Shown: in pieces, positions 11,595 through 23,236 of the stretch
Position numbering within the stretch: position 1 is the first letter of the stretch
Layout of the letters: every line of letters starts with the position of its first letter
Assembly (NCBI RefSeq): GCF_015706575.1
Contig: NW_024037072.1
Location: forward strand, 1,183,001-1,247,000
Length of the DNA: 64,000 bases
Direction of reading: 5' to 3'
Source: Patiria miniata
Taxonomy: Eukaryota; Echinodermata; Asteroidea; Valvatida; Asterinidae
Translations under genes and position numbers: made by a program
Notes under the pieces: model-generated
Database searches by the model: none
What the model was told of the DNA's origin: nothing
The model's input: only the letters and a program-made list of their open reading frames with translations

Positions 11595-11935
11595 ATTGCG
11601 GCTCACTATTTCGCTCGGGCGGATTACTTTTTAGCCCGGGTGGATTAATGTTTCGCCCTTGCGGATTACTGTTTCGCCCTGGCGGATTACTGTTTCGCCC
11701 CTTGCGGATTACTGTTTCGCCTCTGATGGATTACTGTTTCGCCCTGGCGGATTACTGTTTCGCCCTGGCGGATTACTGTTTTGCCCTGGCGGATTACTGT
11801 TTCGCCCCTTGCGGATTACTGTTTCGCCTCTGGCGGATTACTGTTTCGCCCTGGCGGATTACTGTTTCGCACCTGGCGGATTACTGTTTCGCCAGGGCGG
11901 ATTAGTATTTCTCCCTGTTGGATTACTGTTTGAAC
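11595..11935. repeat. Minisatellite, 20-25 bp unit
   Basis: About 15 imperfect copies of GGCGGATTACTGTTTCGCCC sit in direct tandem. Units vary in length through CCCT / CCCCTT / CCTCT endings. The long open frames across it (11438-11961) are by-products of the repeat and not genes. Confidence 0.92.
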
Positions 11936-11940
11936 TCAAA

Positions 11941-12815
11941 ACGGCTCAAATGAATACATAACTTAAATACTGCTGCACTTTATTACAATTCTAGTAAAAT
12001 GTTAAATAGGGGATTCCAATTACAAAGAATGACATGATGACGTCATAACCTAGAACACGTCAAAGAAACTATTTATAATTCTTTTTAAATTTAAAAACCA
12101 TTTGATGTAATTTTACCGAATTTCCAATAAAGATTTCAGCTCTGTTGTTGACGAAAGGCATCCTAATGTTATGACGTCATCAAACCGGAGGTGTAATTTC
12201 TATATACACGTTTACATCCGTTTTATGTTTTTTTTTTTAGTTCTTTTCGCTAAACATGTGTACCTCGCATGTGTATATCTGGTCGCAATTACATTGTAAA
12301 TCCTAATTCATTTTGCACATTTCAGCCGATGACGTCATCTAACCGGAAGTAATGTACAAATAAAATATGCCATGAAACATTTCAAAACCTAAGTGATCAG
12401 TTTTCAAATTTGGAAGTTGTTATGCTGAACTTCATCGGTGTTTTCTTAGATAAAATATTCGCAACTAATAGGAACAAAGTTGGCGCCCTATCACCCTGCG
12501 CCTGATGACGCAAAAAAATAATATGATAAATGCATGCATTTAATTATTAGAAACATGCTCTTAGCCCATACAAATTCATTTCAAGCATTTTTTGGTTTTG
12601 CTTCGATGAATCAAATTCAATTTGGCTGCCAATGTGGCTGCCAAAAATGGTCAATGTTGAGAATAACCATATGTTGGCCATAAATGTAAGTGATATGTAT
12701 AAGTGAAAGTTGATATTATGTACTTGAGACTTCATTGCATATCTGGATTTGTCTTACTTGCATTTTTCTAACATGTTCCAAATTCCGGCCAGGCTGCCAT
12801 TACCGGCCGGATTAA
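11941..12815. other. No gene seen
   Basis: AT-rich DNA. The octamer TGACGTCA occurs three times (near 12038, 12170 and 12330), each followed by ATAACC, ATCAAACC or TCTAACC. This suggests a short diverged repeat. Nothing coding is supported. Confidence 0.5.
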
Positions 12816-12819
12816 GTAC

Positions 12820-13412
12820 CGCGTCACCGACACCACGAAGTAACACCCATCTACATACCAGTAAAAACTAGCAATCGGAGAAAACGGCAACTAAACTTGA
12901 ACGCCTTCTAAAACAACACTTTGCGTCAAAACGACAGAGTATTTTCAGTTGGGTTTCTCGTTGTGGACACTTGATGAATTGAATTGATTAAATCTGCTGT
13001 TTTTCACTCGTAACTGTAAATTTTCGTTTTCACGAAGTAACACTCTCCAATGTATTTAACACGAGGAAAGTGCAACTTCAGGTCAGCGCGCGCGCGCTCA
13101 TACAACTTGTTACAAAAAGAGTGTTACTTCGTGAAAACGTTTTTGCTCACTTATGAGCAGAGTGCACGCCATGCATTGCAATGGAAATGGAACTTGAGTG
13201 TTACTTCGTGAAAACGAAAATTGTCACTTTTGGCAAAAGTTGCCATGGATACTTAGCGTAATTATTAAAGCAAAGCTCTTGAAGGTTTGAAACTTCGTGC
13301 AATGGTAGGCCTTGATGAATAATGTTTAAAAATCCAAAAAACTGAAAATCGAAAAAAACATGCTTTAACACGGTAGAGTGTTACTTCGTGGTGTCGGTGA
13401 CGACCGGTACAG
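12820..13412. mobile_element. TIR element with internal copies of its end motif (element I)
   Basis: The left end CGTCACCGACACCACGAAGT is repeated inverted at ~13376-13405. Inside, the motif GTGTTACTTCGTG recurs at ~13120 and 13197 and inverted at ~13033. No transposase frame exists, so it is non-autonomous. A target-site duplication is not clear. Its architecture matches the element at 52741-53460. Confidence 0.75.
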
Positions 13413-14335
13413 GCCAGCCCTTTGCTCGGCCGGCTAGTTTAATCCTCTTCAAACCGGCAGAGCAACCGGCCAGAGTAATGATAATTAATTCGGTGTTTTC
13501 TGCTATCTCTTTTGGTAGATTTTACTTTCATTGAAACCAAACTGTTAGGTAATACGCTAAAACGAAATGCAATGAATAAATATATGCTAGCCATCCATCT
13601 GTGGAAAGATAGAGTCTGGAAGCTTGTTTACGCACATCTTCATACAATAGACACTAATCCGCTTAGAACTCTTTGTTTAACTCTGGAGGCTGACAGGCTG
13701 CGTACCAGTAGGTTGTTCGTTGATTGACTTTGAAGTGTCGCCGAGATACTGGAGCAAAACCGCCATTATGGTCGCGAAGGCGAAGCATGGTAAATTCGTA
13801 AACCCCCAAAAACATGGCCTTTGGAACGATGTGTTTCTCAGAAAATATGCTCAGTATGATTAAAATGTTAAATTGTAACGGAAGAAATTATAAATTTCAA
13901 GTCAGTGAAAAAAAGGCCGTCATCGATGCCAAAACCTCAATACTGGTTACTGGTAAAGCAGACCTTCAAGTCTGGAAGTAATCGTTGGAAAACGTCTTCA
14001 AATTCTAGGAATTTACGAAAAAGTTGTTATTTTTTACGAGTAGTTCAACACTTATACCATCGAAGTATATTCCAAATTTAGGCTTAATCTGTTGTTGCTA
14101 ACGCTTGTGTTACTGCTTGAACTATCTCTAAGGAAAATCTCGACGAGGATTTTTCCTACCCGACCCACTTGCATGGTTTGCATAGCGCCGTATAGGCGCT
14201 ACGGTTGACCAATTTTGGCCTGGCGGCACAATAACGACGGGTATATTAGCATATTCATTAGTGTCGCCTGGCGTGACTTGGCGTGGGTCTCGGTATCGAC
14301 TAATGCGGAAGCCGGCAAAAAAGGTGATATTTATT
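13413..14335. other. No gene seen
   Basis: A 71-codon open frame at 13512-13727 (plus) has no recognisable motif or splice context. The remainder has only short frames. Confidence 0.4.
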
Positions 14336-14359
14336 AATTAATAGCTCGTGGAAAAGGTT

Positions 14360-14660
14360 TTTATGCACATTCCTTGTCCTAAGGGTCGTTTTCACAAAAG
14401 GGCGACAGTTATATGTCGCCTTAATAAGGTGTGTCGCCCTATTGTGGACGGAGTTAGCAAAATCTGTCGCCCTATCCTAGCTGTTAGTAAAATAATATAA
14501 ATAATTATAATAAAAATGATAATAATTACCCTGTATTGGACATTTGGGAGCTAGACATCCCCATAGACTTGTGCACAAAGTTGTTCAAACATAAATGTGC
14601 CCCAACCCAATATTCCCTTGTCCTTTTCCCACGAATTTCGGTATGTTCACTAATTAAAGC
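14360..14660. repeat. Dispersed repeat with GGGCGACA motifs, copy 1
   Basis: It contains several GGGCGACA / TGTCGCCC motifs and blocks such as CCTTGTCC, GACTTGTGCACAAAG and TTTTCCCACGAA. The same blocks recur inverted at 44370-44640 but in permuted order, as would be seen if both came from a tandem repeat cut at different points. Confidence 0.7.
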
Positions 14661-14710
14661 AACAAATACAATCTAATTGCGACAACAAAATTGTGCCTCT
14701 AAAGGGGGGC

Positions 14711-14750
14711 TGTGACATTAGGGAGACATGAAAATGTCCCCCTAATGACC
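14711..14750. repeat. ~40 bp imperfect palindrome
   Basis: GACATTAGGGAGACAT is followed, after a short centre, by ATGTCCCCCTAATG. It lies in the 3' untranslated part of the neighbouring minus-strand retrotransposon remnant. Confidence 0.7.
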
Positions 14751-15000
14751 GTTGTCTCCCATGGTGCAAAGAAATTACGATAACGTGTCTTATAACGCGC
14801 TCTACCAAGATCACAGCGCCTAACAAAAAGGAGGAAAACACAGAGGGGTCGGGACAACAAAGCAGTACTAACAATAACAACATGGGGGGGGGGGGGGGGG
14901 GACAGAGGCATTAAGAGAGATCTGGGAAAAGGAAAGTATTTAAAGAACGCTTGAAAGTTGACACCAACTCCGCCTCTCTCAGATCAACAGGAAGCTCGTT

Positions 15001-15846
15001 TCAAGGATGCGGCGCTGCAACCTTGAAAGAGTTATCCCCGGCTCTCTTGTTGGATCTTGGGAGAGAAAGCCGGGTGTGATCAGAAGATGAGCAGAATCGG
15101 TGTCTGTGGGAAGCTGAAGCATTGAGTAACTGTATGAGGTTGGTCAAGTAGGTTGGGGATAGAGCACGAAGGCACTTGTATAGTAGGGTGAGAATTTTAA
15201 AGGAGATCCGCTGCTTGACAGGGAGCCAGTGAAGCTCTACCAACAGGTCAGCAGAGGGTTGGTCCCGTCCACACACACACAAAGACTAGCCGAGCAGCTT
15301 TATTTTAAAGGTGCTACGAGCGCCTAAGGTCTGAATCGTGTGCACCGAGCAAGAGAGAATTGGCGTTGTCTAGACGGGACAGGACAAGACCTCTGACGGC
15401 CTGATGGCAGGCATCTTGTGTAATGAATCGGCGAATGCGCCAGAGATAACGTATGTGGAAGTTAATGGTCTTGCAAAGAAAATTAACTTGCTGGGACATA
15501 TTTAGAGAACCATCCAAGGTGACACCTAGTTCTTAATGGACTTGGAAACAGGAATAGAAAGACTACCTAATTTCAGCTCAAGGTCAGAGAATGTCGGTAA
15601 AATACGGATGTTCGCAAAGAGAAAGAATTCGGTTTTGTCCTGGTTTAACTGCAGCATGTTGTGAATCATCCATTTGTTAATCATGGAAACACGTGAGAAT
15701 AGCTTGGATAGCACGCCCTGACAATTACCCTCAGTTCGAGGTTCAAATTCGGCATATAGCTGAATATCGTCGGCATATGCGTGAAACCCGATATCAAATT
15801 CACGAATGACTAAAAGTAATGAACACATCACAACGAGTTTTAGCAC
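15001..15846 (-). pseudogene. Reverse transcriptase remnant (non-LTR)
   Basis: Three open blocks in different frames (15526-15846, 15314-15517, 15001-15282) read in order as the palm, thumb and C-terminal part of one reverse transcriptase. It is broken by two frameshifts and at least three stops, so it cannot make an active enzyme. Confidence 0.85.
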
Positions 15847-16179
15847 ATAATTGGATCATTATAATAGTCGGGTGGGAAGAAGGGGGGATCATGCACCCTC
15901 GGAAATCAAATTCTAATCAATGTCTGATTCAAAGACGTAAAGACGTTTCTGATCTAAAGACGTAAATTAGAAATTGATTTCCAAGAGTGCAATAAACCAT
16001 AAGGGAAATAAACCCTGAAAGTTGCATGAGGATGCGGTCTTCCAAACGGGAGAAATTAATTTTCACAGATGTCTCCTGGCTGTGCGAACGTGTCTGTGCA
16101 CATGTAGTTTCATTCAAAATAAAGTGTTACGTAACCTTTAGAATTCACCCTTCGCAACCACATGGCTGTTGTACCGGCC

Positions 16180-16425
16180 AAGAGGGGCAAAAATACCGGG
16201 GTTTAGCCCCCCCCCAATCTTGTCTAGCCCCCCCCCCCCCAATTTTGTGTAGCCCTCATTGAAAATATGGCACGAGCCCCCTCCCCCACCTTTTGTTTTT
16301 CGGAGGCCTAAGTGTCCGGAGAAAATAACCGGTATGCAATTCAGCACGCCTTCCTGAAAAAATTCTGGATCCACCCTGCTAGCCCCCCAAAATATTGGCT
16401 CTAGAACCGCGCCTGTGATCATACC
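16180..16425. repeat. Dispersed repeat rich in C tracts, copy 1
   Basis: It shares GTCCGGAGAAAATAACCGGT, a CAGCACGCC block, and ATATTGGCTCTAGAACC with 45130-45320 in the same orientation. It contains AGCCCCCCC tracts. Probably a MITE or SINE family; the ends are not defined. Confidence 0.75.
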
Positions 16426-16489
16426 CGCCTCAAAGGGCCGGTACAGGCAGCGCAGTGAAAGAGGTCAAATCTATCCATCCAGGAGATAG

Positions 16490-17130
16490 AGACCACATTA
16501 TTTGGCTGATATATGACGCTTTGCTATTTTTTTTTTTACCAATAATGCGGGCATGTTGGCCCCCATATTTTACGCCATATTGGCCGCCATTTTGAATTTG
16601 AAGCATGATAGCAAAAAAGAGATACCAGCAATGAATTTGTGAGGGTAAAAAACATAATAACTAACAATTTTGTTGATCCTTTTATCACATTATTTGGACG
16701 ATATATGACTTTTTCGTCTTTTTACCAATAAGGCGGCCATAGGCCTATTGGCTGCCATATTTGACGCCATATTGGCCGCCATTTCGAATTTGAATCATGA
16801 TAGCGAAAGAAAACCAGAATTGAATTTGCGAGGGTAAAAAAACACATAACTAACAAGTTCATTGATGCTTTTATCACATTATTTCGACGATACATGTATA
16901 TGCCTTTTTCAATTTTCTTTTTACCATATTGGCCGCATTCCTGGCCGCCAACATTAATTTTAAGCATGATAGCAAAAAAGGGATACCAGAAATGAATTTG
17001 TAAGGGTCAATTTCTTATAACTTACGATTTTTAAAATGATTTTATCACATTATTTAGCTGATATATGCCTTTTTCCAAGTTATTACCATTTTGGACGGGC
17101 CATACTGGCCGCCATCTTGGATATCTAAGG
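16490..17130. repeat. Tandem repeat, ~185 bp unit, about 3.4 copies
   Basis: Each unit has TTTATCACATTATTT, GATATATG, a poly-T stretch, ATTGGCCGCCAT, GAATTTGAAGCATGATAGC and AATGAATTTGTGAGGGTA. Units differ by ~10-20% by eye. Confidence 0.85.
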
Positions 17131-17221
17131 GGAAGCATTGGATTGTTTTTACTGTTAACATCCAAAATGTGTTTTAGGACCCTAAAAGGCACCCCACAAA
17201 TTGGTGAAAGTTAGTTCTGAG

Positions 17222-17234
17222 GGGGGGGGGGGGT
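17222..17234. repeat. G homopolymer
   Basis: A run of 13 G. Similar long G runs occur at 14884-14901, 27067-27089, 32505-32521, 41487-41508, 42099-42110, 42402-42416 and 44807-44821. Confidence 0.9.
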
Positions 17235-17263
17235 GCACGGAGGGTTCCCTGTAAATACCCAAC

Positions 17264-18420
17264 TAACAGGTTTTCCCGGACAATTTTGGAAAATGTGCAT
17301 TTGAAGTATTTTGTTCAACACAAATTCAATTTGGCGCTGATTTTGAGAGCGACGTATATTGGGGTTTCATTTTGGCAATAACTAGCATTTGATTTCATAT
17401 TGCATCTTTCAAAAAAATGAATGTGCATTACGTTTCATTTCAATGATTACAAATACGTGATTTGGATTTCGGTTCGACGGATGCATTGCCGATTATTACG
17501 AATGTGCAATCCATTTCGCAGAAAATCGATTTGTTCTTGTGACACGGGCTGAATTGTGCATTCTTTTCATTTGTCATAATTTAAATTTGCAAAGTCTGCA
17601 TTCATTTAAAATAAAGTGTACAGCCTAGACAAATCATGATACAGCTTTGATTGATTCATTGGTTAATCAATGTATTGTAGGCCTAATGGATCATTGATGT
17701 GCTTGTTCTTATGTAAACAAAGGCTGATTTGAAAATGGAAGATGAAACGTGAGAAAGATATAAATCTTTCCAAAAATAAATCAATCAAAATAATCTTGTA
17801 GGAATATTATTGGAACGGTAAAGGGAAACATCACGTGTCATGTTACATGGGATCCGGAGGACATTTGTGTTGTGTTGTGCGTGGTTACATGATGGGATTG
17901 TGGCAAATGCTGAGCAAAAAAAAAGAACGATTGTCTTTATCTTAGGTTTTTTATGTAGGATTTATTACAATAGTTGGTATGTTTTCAAAGACTACATCAC
18001 TTTGGTTTAGCTCAATCATCACGAATATTCAAAAATTCAATCATTCAATCAACCATTCGTCATATGTTACTTTTGTGAACACATAAGTGAATTCTAATGC
18101 TTGACCAGGCAAACGTAACACTGCTTGGGAATTCGGCTACACATTAGCGTAGTAGATTGATGATAAATTAAAAGGAAAACAGGATTGCAGATGTGCCTTC
18201 GATTTCGCGCAAAAATGAAATCTCGATAAACCAAATTCAGTGCACATTCGGGAATTCGTTCGCTGAGTTTTTACGACAGAATGCACCTTCATGGAAATAG
18301 AACTATTATTTGTTAAATAGAAACAGCGATTTGAAACGTTCATTCTATTTCGCACGAAAACGAAAGCTTCTTTTACAAATTATTGTACACATTTTCCGAA
18401 ATTGTCCGGGAAAACCTATA
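17264..18420. mobile_element. TA-flanked TIR element, 'GGTTTTCCCGG' family, copy 1
   Basis: It starts ACAGGTTTTCCCGGACAATT and ends with the inverted copy AATTGTCCGGGAAAACCTATA, about 1157 bp. The inside is non-coding, with many ATTC..ATTTCG segments as in the other family members. Non-autonomous. Confidence 0.75.
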
Positions 18421-20460
18421 ATTAGGGGAGGTTTTTTTAATTACGCGCAGAGTTCTGTTAGCATTACGGGTCGATGATTACATAAACCGAAATTTAATAT
18501 TCACCAAATGTATCTCATTTACTATTATATTTCATAATAAATAGTAAGTACATTTTCCCCACTTTGTTATTTTTCTTTGAGCAAAAGGATACGTTAAAGA
18601 AATAGAATAAATAAATTCTCTCACATTTCAATATGAATGTCCTTTTCCCCTTGTTTTCTGAGGACAATATGTCAAACTAGTCATGACAATAAAATGGAAC
18701 CATTCTATTTATTTCGTGCCTACTCGTTTGTGTTCGTAGGGTTGTTTCTCCTAAAACTTTAAACACACACAATACGAATCAGGGCGGAATTTTCTCCTTT
18801 TCTAAATTCCGTCCTGAAAAAATCAACATGCAAGTTTGAGAGTCTTGCTAAGTTTTTAATTTAAAAAGATGTTCATCTCTTTTATTTAGTTTTTTAAATT
18901 GTCATGTCAAAAGTTGCTCCGACAATACCATTGGCCAACATTCCTTTAAATTGTGTATCCTTTAAGGAAATTCAACACCATACCAACGTTCGGTGTTTTT
19001 CATGCAGTAGCCCAGCACTTCCTTGATGCAAATATATCTCGTAGGTTAGCTACCTCTTGTGCCACAAGGGTTATCATTGTCGGGTTGCTGCGTACCGCGG
19101 GGTGTAAAGTATGGGGCGACTGTCTCCAACAGGAGCCGGCTATAAAGGGGATTTTGTTGGCCACTTACTTCGGGCCTTGGTTCTTGCGCGATTTCAAAAG
19201 TGTAAGCCCAACACACAATTTTTGGAAGTCTGAGCACCACTTTTTGGCCTCTTCCTAATTACAAGAAACAATGGAGATGAATTCTGACACAATTTGACGA
19301 CAGTCTTCCTCAGCATCCCGACGGTTCAGTATTTGCCTCTACAACTTTGATCAACGTACTCATTTAAGTAGCCAGTAGAGCAATATTTGGGTCAGGCTTG
19401 AGGTCTGGTTTAGGGGACTCATTACATTTTTCCGTTTCAGTGTATTCAACGGTTATTAACCCTTTCCTGACAATTCATGTAGTTTGGATTGAAGGGGTGG
19501 GGTCTCATGGAAGTCGTCTCAGTCGTTACATTGCCCTTTTGGTTTCTGACAGAACTTATAATCTGAGCAAATTTCAACCCTATGCCCGGAAGAGTGGCTA
19601 GTTCTTTGGACAAAGCTTTGTTGATATTAATCACCATGATTGTTATATTAATACCCCCTTACTTACTTAAATGAATATTACATTACGAAGAAGCTGTTAT
19701 TTGGGCTGTATCGACAGCCGGTCACTTTCGATACTGCCAACGCCTTCTGTTGGAAGTGACGCCCAACAGTTTGACCTGATTGGCAGTATTAACGCAATTT
19801 AGGCTGCCAATAGTAGTTATTTCGGTTAATCAAATTTCATGTACCAAAATCCGCTGCACACTTTATGGATATAACAGCTTCTATATTAAACACAACACTA
19901 TGTAATTATGAAAACAATTTCAAACCTTAATACATGTACATGTCAACAAACCATATCAACAACATGTTGTTGGTTTGACAAGTCTGGCCTAATGAAATGT
20001 CTTTCAGCAAAAGCGGAGATACATCGTTCATTAAATATAATACTAGTCAATGAAATTTGTTTTTGATTTTTTTCAACAAACGCAAAAAAAATGTAGAACA
20101 TTTTAAATAACTGATTTATTCTAGTCGCCAATGTTGCAGTTGACTGTCTTACCTTAGATTCCGCCAAGCCTGGCCGGGGTGAGTCTCGGGAGTCGAAGGC
20201 ACGGACGCAATGAAACAAGGCGTTCACCGCAAGGTGCTGTTCTCAAGACTGACATATGGCTGGCATGGGCAGCTCAGGAGACACCCAGCTGCGCCATTTT
20301 TCAGTGACTTTATTTATGCTTTACTTCGCTTCAGTGACTTTACTCATACTTCTACATACTTTATAAACCATATAATACATAGTTTATAAGAACCGTTTTG
20401 AAGAAAGGTCGAGGAGAAATATCCAAATCACCCCACAAAAAAGTGAGATGAGCAGCCCGA
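18421..20460. other. No gene seen
   Basis: Short frames only. A perfect 16-bp palindrome CAACAACATGTTGTTG lies near 19957. The overlapping frames at 18953-19258 and 19046-19240 lie on opposite strands with no domain signature. Confidence 0.4.
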
Positions 20461-20464
20461 TCAC

Positions 20465-20625
20465 CCAACAAACGTCTTTATTAACTTCCCCAAAATGTTT
20501 TTAATAATTTTAAGCTATTTTCAGCTCAAATACTAATTCGTCCGGGGCGAAATAGCAATCCGTCTGGGCGAAAGAGTGGGCCATTTTTTTGAGGCCATAT
20601 CCTATATAAGCTTCCGTATAAAAGC
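20465..20625. repeat. Low-copy relative of the 11.6 kb minisatellite (inverted)
   Basis: Read on the minus strand, two GGATT.CTATTTCGCCC-like units are flanked by ACGGAAG, a poly-A stretch then GGCCCACT, and by TTTGAGCTGAAAA. These match the sequences on both sides of the array at 11595-11935. Confidence 0.7.
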
Positions 20626-20887
20626 AACGTGATCACGGAACTCGACATTTCTGGTTTCTAAGTCGAGTTATCTACACGTTATATTCGCCTTGTACAACGG
20701 TCGAGTTGTCAGAGCGTTGTGTAAACCGTAGAGACAGGTTGTGTAAACCGTGAAGTTGGTTTCATCAGTGAATCTTAATCCCAACGATGTTATTTTCGAA
20801 TATTCTCTTGGGATCCTAAGCAGAAAAAACATCTGCTTTTATTTCAACAACACCAGACAATATTGGTTATAAGGCTCTTGCCAATAC

Positions 20888-20931
20888 GTGAGTGGCCCAG
20901 GCATTGTGCGTGAGTGGCCCAGGCATTGTGA
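20888..20931. repeat. 22-bp direct duplication
   Basis: GTGAGTGGCCCAGGCATTGT occurs twice in immediate tandem. Confidence 0.9.
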
Positions 20932-21169
20932 TGGAAATGTACAATCCCAGTGCCAAAGCACATGCATGACATGTACAATTTACACAAGTTAAAAACGTTG
21001 TCTTCAATGTGCTTAAGAAAACGGATTCTTTTCACTTACCCTTTATAACGCCTCCTGCAGCAAATGCCACTATTTGGGAAACACAAGCCAAAAAAAAAAA
21101 AAAAAATCAGTTTTTTACATAGAGAGTCTGCGTTTGAAAAAAAAAAAAAAAAAATTCAAAGTAACCATG

Positions 21170-21447
21170 GGCGTTGCGAGGGGGGGGGCGCAAGGGGGCG
21201 CTTGCCCCCCACGGAAAAGCCCCCCCCCCCCCAACAAAAAGGAAGGAAAAAAAAGAGAAAAAAAGAAAGAAAAAGAGGCGCGAAGTCAAAGTGGTGTAAA
21301 TTCAAATTTAATGGGTGGGTGGGGGGGAGCAAAATGTCCCTGCCCCCCTCTTAAACTGATAAATCGAGAATATGTTGAGAAATACAGGGTTTTTTTTGGG
21401 GGAAATATGTTTCGCCCTCTCTAGAAACAATTGTGGCGACGCCCACG
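21170..21447. mobile_element. MITE-like repeat with TGGGCG ends and G/C tracts
   Basis: The left end CATGGGCGTTGCGAGG is matched by the inverted right end near GGCGACGCCCACG. The inner block GATAAATCGAGAATA is shared with ~55290-55390. The A-rich frames across it are not coding. Confidence 0.6.
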
Positions 21448-21515
21448 AAAATAACATGAAAAACATATACATCACAACCCATAAAAGTATATATTTCGGC
21501 AGCCAAATTGCCTTA

Positions 21516-22694
21516 TATAGGTTTTCCCGGCCAATTTCACCAAGTTTTCATTCAATTTAACGCCTGGCTCATTCGATTTAGATTGAAATTGAAAGATCAT
21601 GCAGATCGGCATTCGACAATCAAAAAGAATCATTTAATTTCACTATCCAAGCATTCTATCGCCTTTTAGCTTCACTCGTCCCTATCAAAGATGCATTCAT
21701 ATTAAAAGTATCGCGTTGTTCATTCAATTTCGTCTAAACCATTAGTAAGGGGTTGATCGGGCATTCGTTTTCATTAATGGGCAAACATGTTTCACATTTT
21801 GTCAAGCATCTTTTAAGACTTCATAAGTGTCCGTATTCCTTAGCGTAAATCATATTTGATGACTTCAAACCGTAGATAGACTTTCTTTCTTAAAGGGTAT
21901 GTGCAATGAATTTTTCTCAGGAATTCTTTTTTGTGCAACTCTGTGAAATGTAAGAAAACTACATATTTGACAACACTTTTTGGGCTAATCTTACTGCAAA
22001 TGTGCAATTCTTTAAGCATTTAAAAGTTTCCATGTTTTTCCGGACTAACGCTGTTACTGTGATGTCATTTCAGGAAGACACTGTTCAGTTTAGGGTTTTT
22101 TCTTTCAAATTATTCATCCAAAATTTGCTAATTGAAAACATTTGTGGGAAAGGGATGGTCATTGGCCTACTGCCATGTACTGACACATCATATATAATCA
22201 CCAAATAAAAGAAATTTATGACAGCAAAATAGCCAACATTCTAGCAACTTTTTTTTTGCTGAAATAGCCTTGTAACATTAATCATGCTCGGAATGCCATC
22301 ACAGGTTTTCTAATGAATATGAAACTTTGCATTAGCATAAAAACGGAGAAGGCACCAGAAACACACCTCAAAATGGAAAATAAAACTTGCAACTAAGGTT
22401 AAATGTGACACAAAGATGTATTTTCAAGGTTTGCATTGAAAACTTTGCATGGGCCCTGTGAATATGGTAAGTGTTCGGTCAGACATTCGCAAGAAAGCAT
22501 TTAAGAAATAACGCAAGAGAAATGTTCCCGACGGTACAACCATTTCCAAACATATTACGTGTCCCGATGTCTTGCACGTCAAGAAATCGTCAACGTAAAA
22601 AAAGCCCCTTGATCAAACATTTAAACAGGTAGAACAGATCAACAGTGAAAAAGAAATTATCTTAGTCCCTTTCAATTCGTCGGGAAAACCTATA
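21516..22694. mobile_element. TA-flanked TIR element, 'GGTTTTCCCGG' family, copy 2
   Basis: About 1179 bp, from TATAGGTTTTCCCGGCCAAT to the inverted end CGGGAAAACCTATA. This is the best-preserved copy. Its inverted complement matches long blocks of 49.5-49.9, 50.35-51.49 and 51.95-52.68 kb. Confidence 0.8.
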
Positions 22695-22905
22695 CAATGT
22701 CGTGGTTCTCTTCTGCCGCTCGTAAAATCGACGCAATAGAATCTTAGTGCCAGTGGTTTTCAAAGTGAATGAAAAGATGTAGGCTAGCTGAATTCAAAAT
22801 TGAGTTTTACCCGTCATCGTCGCAGTGTTGTCCGAGTGCCTTTTAGAAAAAAAAATCACAAACTCCTCGGATAGGACGTCTGCTTTATATAGAGGACGTC
22901 TTGAA

Positions 22906-23236
22906 TGCCCTTTCACACTAGACAAATCTCGGGGCTGACGCGGGGTTGACGCATGTTTGAAAACATGCGGCGTTTCACACTTGAAAATTGTTAACCCCGG
23001 GTTCGCCCCCGGGTTAAATCTTACCCTGCTCGTGACCAGGGTTGAGATTTTCAATCCGGGTTCAAACTCTCGCCATGCAGGGTTCAAATCAACAGCAACC
23101 GAATGAAATAAGCTTGGTTTGCAAGTGAGAAACGATGCGGGGGTTACAAAAAAAATCAAGCACTCAACCCGGGGCGGCAGTGGGTTTGCCCAGGGTGAGT
23201 TCAAGCCGGGTTTGAGGCGCAGTAGTGTGAAAAGAC
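22906..23236. mobile_element. Short palindromic MITE
   Basis: The ends CTTTCACACTAGAC and GTAGTGTGAAAAG are inverted. The inside is full of CCCGGGTT / AACCCGGG and GGGTTCAAA motifs that fold back on each other. No target duplication was assigned. Confidence 0.65.

Larger units (their letters stand above)
14660..15860 (-). mobile_element. Dead L2-like non-LTR retrotransposon, 5'-truncated
   Basis: Reading the minus strand, the reverse transcriptase YADD box (GFHAYADDIQLY) is near 15770, followed by LNQDKTEFFLF, the thumb region, and the C-terminal block DLLVELHWLPVKQRI to LPVDLREAELVSTFK. This order is typical of L2-type elements. The fingers and the endonuclease are missing. A 3' untranslated region with a G/C homopolymer (14884-14901) and a GCGCTGTGATC tail follows. 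Damage: a frameshift near 15528, two in-frame stops near 15320-15340, a frameshift at a TG repeat near 15275, and a TGA replacing a conserved Trp near 15000. Confidence 0.85.

Noticed and set aside
11438..11961. Long open frames rich in repeated ADYCFAL-like and GGLLFRP-like units
   Set aside because: They are translations of a 20-25 bp minisatellite; two frames are open at once and there is no start, splice or domain support.
21064..21424. Lys-rich plus-strand open frames
   Set aside because: They result from A runs and a G/C-tract MITE; three frames on two strands are open together.
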